A DNA stretch of 64,000 nt from assembly GCA_029207755.1 (NCBI GenBank), contig JARCOQ010000002.1, positions 92,231,087 through 92,295,086 of the forward strand. The letters run 5' to 3'. Both the position numbers and the translations under genes were made by a program. The notes beneath the pieces were generated by a model. The model saw only the letters and a list, made by a program, of their open reading frames with translations. It had not been told where the DNA came from and did not search any database. Origin of the DNA: Chamaea fasciata. Lineage: Eukaryota; Chordata; Aves; Passeriformes; Sylviidae. Shown here in pieces: positions 59,191 to 64,000 of the stretch; position 1 is the stretch's first letter, and the number at the start of each line of letters is the position of its first letter.

Positions 59191-61934
59191 AAGTCTAAGC
59201 AAGTTGTATCTACCTAATAAAGACTCGAACCCCTTCCCTCTGTGAGAGTTGGATAGTGGGAATCGGTTTTGGGAGGGAGAGGTTCATCACATTCATACTG
59301 CGTCTTTGCCCATATTCGGGCAACAAATTCTGATCTGGACCAGGTGGACAGGCCACCTCTACTTAACTCGGAAAAGGACATAAAATCTTTTTATGTTTAT
59401 TAAATAGCCTTCTGTTGCTGGTCAGAGGTTTTTTACTGGACTGAGCATTATCCAGTGGTGTCCACTACCTGGTTGATTCCAATTTATTATTTTAAACCCC
59501 TGTCTGAGTCAGTCTACTCACCTCTCCTTCCCTCTGTGCTGAAGAACAGTTCACCTCTTGTCTTGTAGCTCGCAACCTGCTTGTGGAGCCCACAGGGAGA
59601 CATTTAAGTCATTCCTACACATTCATAATGGCTTATATGGAAAAGAATGGGCAAATGGAAGCTGGAATGTCTTTGAACCTCCCTATTAAGGAAATAAAGA
59701 TTTAAGTCTCCAAAATTAAAAACAGATAGATAGCTACAGTACTATTAACCACTGCTTTGTAACGCTTCTCTTATAGTCTAAAAATGCTATCAGTGTTTCA
59801 GTACTTATGTTACCTCTGTAAATGTAAAACATCAGTAAAGCTATCAAAACAGAGCCACCACTTGAAAACTCCTTGATGGCTAGTTTATGCTCTAGAGGAT
59901 GTAAATCATGGCATAAGGTATTATCCAGATGAATTATTCTTCGTGGAAACCAGTTGGGTCCTTCTGAAATTGCCCATCTTGCAAAGTACAGCCATAATTT
60001 TCAACACATACTGTGCTAAAGTGTGGGTCTGCCAGGGAAAATGCATACCTCAAATTGCAATTATAGGCTGAGGGAATCAAGTGGCTGAGTTTCTGTGTAA
60101 GGTGATCAACAGTCACTGTGATAGGTAAAGGGCTATTCTGAAAATGGTGTAAATTCATTCCTTTCTATCTATTGAACATTAAGTACTGTACAGCTGCTGA
60201 TGGAACTGCAAACTGTCTGTATTATTTATAATACTGGTGATGCTCCACAGAAATGTAAAAATACAGTTTTAATCCTCCCATAGTCCTGTCAGGTATGCTT
60301 CTAATTATCCTGGTTTATGCTGTTGAAAGAAGGGCTCCTACATTCTCACGCCAGATTGCTGAAACAGCATGTTTTACAATATGGGAAAGCACTCATTGTT
60401 TCCTTTCATTTGTAGAAGTATATATACGGCATTTCATTGTAGCTACAGCAAGAAAATAGGCAATCTGTTTGAAACATGTTGGTATAAAAACTGTGCTGTG
60501 GTCTGGCATCTTCACTTTCAGCTGAACTGACAAAACTTTCTCAAAAAGCCCTTCATGCTGCTTCAACTATTTCTGTCTCTACCTTCATCTTCTCGCAATA
60601 CAATACCCTGTGTATTGTCAAGAGAAGAACACTGATCATGGGTCCACAATCTTTTCTTTGTTTTGGGTTGTAATTTTTTCTGAGTATTTTCTATTTTGAC
60701 TGTTATGTTTATCTTAGTTTAATGATGATGGTACAAATTTTTAATACAAGCTCCAATAAGAAACTTATTATGTAGTTAATGTCTGAGACTGAATTTGAAC
60801 CACAACCAATAATTCCTCTGTATATTTTAAAATAAAAATAATCATTTTGAGAAAAGTGGAAATCTACGTCAACGTTGGATATACATTTTCACTTTCCCCT
60901 ATTTATTTTGCACATTCATGAAAATATAAAAAATAAATAATACTAAATGTAAAGAATATTAAGAACAGGGTAGGAAATATTTGCAGGAATTGAAAAGCAC
61001 TGGAAATTATATCATTGTATTAGCATTTATAGTACATCTGTATACCAAAAGTACTTGTTTGAAAGTAGTTGGCATATGTAGAGTAATACTGGAAGCCCTA
61101 CTGGAAGCGTTTAAAAAACTTGTAGTACATACCAGGAAAATGCAAATTATGGGATGTGAATCTAAAGAATATCAGGTCTCCTCATTTTTAAATGTACATG
61201 TAGCAAGCTTTTTCCAGCAAAACTTGTATTTATTTCTGAAGTAGAAAGGTCAATCTGAAATGGACTTAAAAAGCAAGGACGCAAATAAAATTTAGAATCA
61301 CTTCAGGATCGGGGGTTACTTAGTAAAAAGAACAAATAAATGTGATTTCCATTGTGGTAGAGCTTCAGACAAGTAAGGTATACAGTTCATTTACGTATTT
61401 AAGAAGTATTTTTCCTGACTAGCAAAATCAGTATTTACTATTTAAGAGATATGAATTTTGTGTTGTACAAATAATAAATATACTGGCCAAAAAATTTTAT
61501 GGGGACTGCATGGGGTAGCAATCCAGAATAAGCTTACCTGAAGAAATGGTCTTACTCTAAGCATATTAAAATTAATATCTTCCTCCTATTCCCATGGTTG
61601 TTGGTCTATGTGCAAGGACCTGTTGGTGAAAATCAGGAAGACCAGTTGCATGTTTATGAACTCATTTAAAGAAACAAATAAAACTTGAAAACAAAGGTCT
61701 GCAAAAGAAATTAAGAGTTTTGATTTTGAGATATATTTCAGTTGGGCAGATTTGAAGGTATTTTCATTTAAGAAATCTAAAAAAAGTATAGAAATCAAAC
61801 CCCTATATAAATATATCTCTTCTATAGAGACATGATTTTAAAAAATTAGTATTTTCTGATCACTGTGTCTCTATAAATTCTTTTCTTTTTCTTTCTGGAT
61901 TTGCAGAAAGAAATCTGAGGCTGAGGGCTCAGAC
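59191..61934. other. Unassigned DNA with a weak LTR-like patch at its start
   Basis: About 2.7 kb. Near 59214-59270 an AATAAA is followed by 'gactcgaacccc' and a stretch that recalls the R/U5 part of an LTR, but no paired terminus or target duplication is visible. The rest is AT-rich and unassigned, most AT-rich around 60780-60960. Confidence 0.35.
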
Positions 61935-62330
61935 TCTGAAAGGCTGAGACTCTTCAGCCTGGAGAACAAAGCCCTCAGGGGTATCTTACCAAAGTGTATA
62001 AATGCCTAAAGGACCAAATGAAGATGAGCAACCAGGCTCTTTTCAGCAGTGCTCAGTGCCAGGACAAAGGAAGTGGGCACAAATCAAACCCCGTGAAATC
62101 CAGGATGAGCACAAGAATAGAATGTTTTGTTGTGGGGGTAGTCAAACACAAGAACAGGTTGCCCAGAAAGGGCAAAGGATATTTGAAATATCTCCATATG
62201 TGGAGATATTTCAAATCTGGCTGGACACCATCCTGGACAACTGGCTCTTTCTAATGCTGCTTTAGCAGTGTGGCTGGACTAAATCATCTGGAGAGGTCCC
62301 GTCCTAAACATTCCTGTGACTGCAGCACTT
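61935..62330 (+). mobile_element. CR1 LINE 3' fragment carrying a novel palindrome
   Basis: Sense-strand CR1: 'actcttcagcctggagaa', 'agccctcaggggtatctta', 'gtgtataaatgcctaaagg', 'ccaggctcttttcagcag', 'agtgccaggacaaagg', 'aacaggttgcccagaa', 'tctggctggacaccatcctgg' minus its last base, 'gtggctggactaaatc' and 'agaggtcccgtcc'. The tail is degenerate ('cattcctgtgac', near 62310). Between 'gcccag' and 'tggagatatt' the usual wording is replaced and lengthened by an inverted copy of the following 16 bases, making the hairpin at 62181-62216. The 5' limit is uncertain by about 30 bp. Confidence 0.87.
62181..62216. repeat. Perfect inverted repeat: 16-bp arms, 4-nt loop, within CR1
   Basis: The left arm (62181-62196, atttgaaatatctcca) is the exact reverse complement of the right arm (62201-62216, tggagatatttcaaat), with loop tatg. 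The right arm matches the normal CR1 wording, while the left arm does not belong to CR1, so the left arm was presumably copied from the right arm in inverted sense. Confidence 0.95.
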
Positions 62331-64000
62331 CAGCCATGGGAACTATCCTGTTAGGTCTCCATGAACCCAGTGAGATTGTAGCATTGTGATTTCCTGCAGG
62401 TCTCTAATTTAGCCTCTAATTTTATAGCACTACATGCTTCTGGATTATTGGTTTGCTTTGAAGCTACCAGTCTGAACTCACTGCTGAAGATCAGGATCAC
62501 TTCCATCTAATAAATGTTTACTGACTGCTGTAAGATGGATTTTGAGTCTTGCATTTCCTTTTGTAATGCATCTCTAATAATTAAAATGAAAAAAAATTCC
62601 AAGAGATTTTTAAAAGCTGTGTATGTGATTTAATTACATCAGTCATACAGAAGAGATTCATATTGTCATAGTAACTAAACCAAGATTCTTTTTTTCCCTC
62701 TTATATTGCCATAGTAGATTATGTTAATATAATACTTGGTCTTGTTCTTGGAGAGGCATGTCTGAACACTTTTTAGGATTTTTTTTGTTGCAACATACGT
62801 TCTACAAATTGCTGTTCAGATGTAATTCGTCATGGCACACGTGTTGCTTGAGCTTGGCTTTACGAAAATGAGCATGCCATAAGGGCACAAGACCCTACTC
62901 ATCTGTGCAGAAATCAGTGTAAAGATTCAGGTTACTAGAGCACTGAAGTTCATGCTTAAGTTTGAGCTGGAGTTCAGACACATACTGGAAATTAACTGAT
63001 GGACTGCTTCACCTGTTTTAAGATCTAAATCTTTGCAGAACTGGGGCCTTAGGATTGGAGTTGCAAGCAAATCAACCAACCACCTTCTGTGTCTTGGGGT
63101 CATTTGTTACCACTAGTTTTGTGGGGAAATACTTGCTACAGAACAATCCAATGATACTGGAGTATATGGCAATGAACGTTTTGCTTAAATTGTGAATCTT
63201 TGTTCATCCTTAAACTTATAAGGAGTTACCTTGAAATAATTAATTTTGCCAAGTGTTACTTATATTTACGCTGTACCTTGTTCATAAGAAAAAACAAAAA
63301 AATCTATTATAAACCTAGCAGACTGTGTCTTGGATTTTGATTGGTAGAAAATCAGTCATTAACTCAGGAAAATCAGTAATTTTCCTGCACAGCTGCTCAA
63401 ACATGTTGGGGAATTTACTATGAAAAAAAAAGGGGGTGAAGAAACACATTATCAGCATTGTAAAACATTGATTAGGGTTTATTATACAAAAATAATTAGA
63501 TTTAATCAATTATCACAGATAACAAGTGATTTCTTGGGGATTATTATTACCTAATTGTTATTAAAGATCTGACTACAGATGGCATATGCAGTTCATTGCT
63601 TATTATTACTTTTACAAGCACAGATGGCACAGTACAAGCAGTAAGACTAGCAGACAGTGATCTTTTCTTCCTAATGTAGTAAAAAATGAATGTGAAGGGT
63701 AGAGGGTTTTTATTTTTATTTTTATTTTATTTTTTACTAAAGTGCTGCAAAATAGCTAATGGACTCAACTGTTCAGAACATTTTACTTCAATAAAAATTT
63801 CAACATAGTGCATGTAGAAGCCTGCCCAGGATATTCTCAAATTAATGTTACAGACTCAAAACATTTGCCTTGTGGTGCTCATTCCAACTTGCCTGAATCT
63901 ACCCTTTGCATAAGAATCAGTTTAACTTGAACTCTATGACCTCTACTGGCAAAACTTCGAAGGCATAAAAATATCAATTACAATCATATAAAGAAAGAAA
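62331..64000. other. Unassigned AT-rich DNA
   Basis: About 1.7 kb to the end of the window. A short (TTTTA)n stretch lies at about 63708-63736, and a run of A then G at 63423-63435. No gene or transposon recognised. Confidence 0.45.

Overview
The window looks like nuclear DNA from a bird, most likely a songbird (passerine). It is AT-rich and almost entirely non-coding. The diagnosis rests on interspersed repeats: at least eleven 5'-truncated fragments of CR1, the dominant LINE of birds, several with the CR1 3' end of short ATTCTATG/ATTCTGTG-type repeats instead of poly(A), plus three solo LTRs of avian endogenous-retrovirus type. I see no prokaryotic operon, no rRNA, no functional tRNA gene, no CRISPR array and no convincing host protein-coding exon. 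The longest open frames (up to 208 codons) are CR1 remnants, simple-repeat artefacts or chance frames.

Layout. 1-6 kb is repeat-rich: two opposed CR1 3' ends (319-702), a CR1 reverse-transcriptase fragment still open for about 180 codons (1459-1999), a 300-bp A/C tract, a CR1 3' end followed by 28 perfect GGAA units, and a 0.9-kb CR1 C-terminal fragment. 6-16 kb is mostly unassigned AT-rich DNA with a perfect 19-bp-arm hairpin at 7800-7842 and C-run/AAAC tracts near 13.3 and 14.3 kb. 16-22 kb has two CR1 3' ends, an 8-bp-unit minisatellite, a 43-T run and a roughly 1.07-kb ERVL-like solo LTR (20692-21764). 26-31 kb has a CR1 fragment and an 828-bp solo LTR (29656-30483) with a perfect 5-bp target-site duplication. 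At 38.1-38.5 kb there is a compact CpG island (about 41 CpG in about 425 bp), the only promoter-like feature. 42-45 kb is repeat-poor and may hold conserved regulatory DNA. 46.7 kb is a GA/GAAA microsatellite; 48.9-49.65 kb a CR1 fragment; 53.7-54.3 kb a minus-strand solo LTR followed by a GC-rich block; 55.4-55.6 kb may be an old tRNA-derived SINE; 61.9-62.3 kb is a CR1 3' end carrying a new 16-bp-arm palindrome.

Interpretation. The window is either intergenic DNA around an unidentified CpG-island promoter or part of a very long intron. Nothing in it works as a multi-gene system. I did not find an undescribed biological system. The items most worth a second look are the orphan CpG island, the two perfect hairpins, the SINE-like element, and the solo LTRs whose termini can be placed to the base. 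Repeat families were assigned by recognising consensus-like wording, not by a database search, so subfamily names are deliberately avoided.
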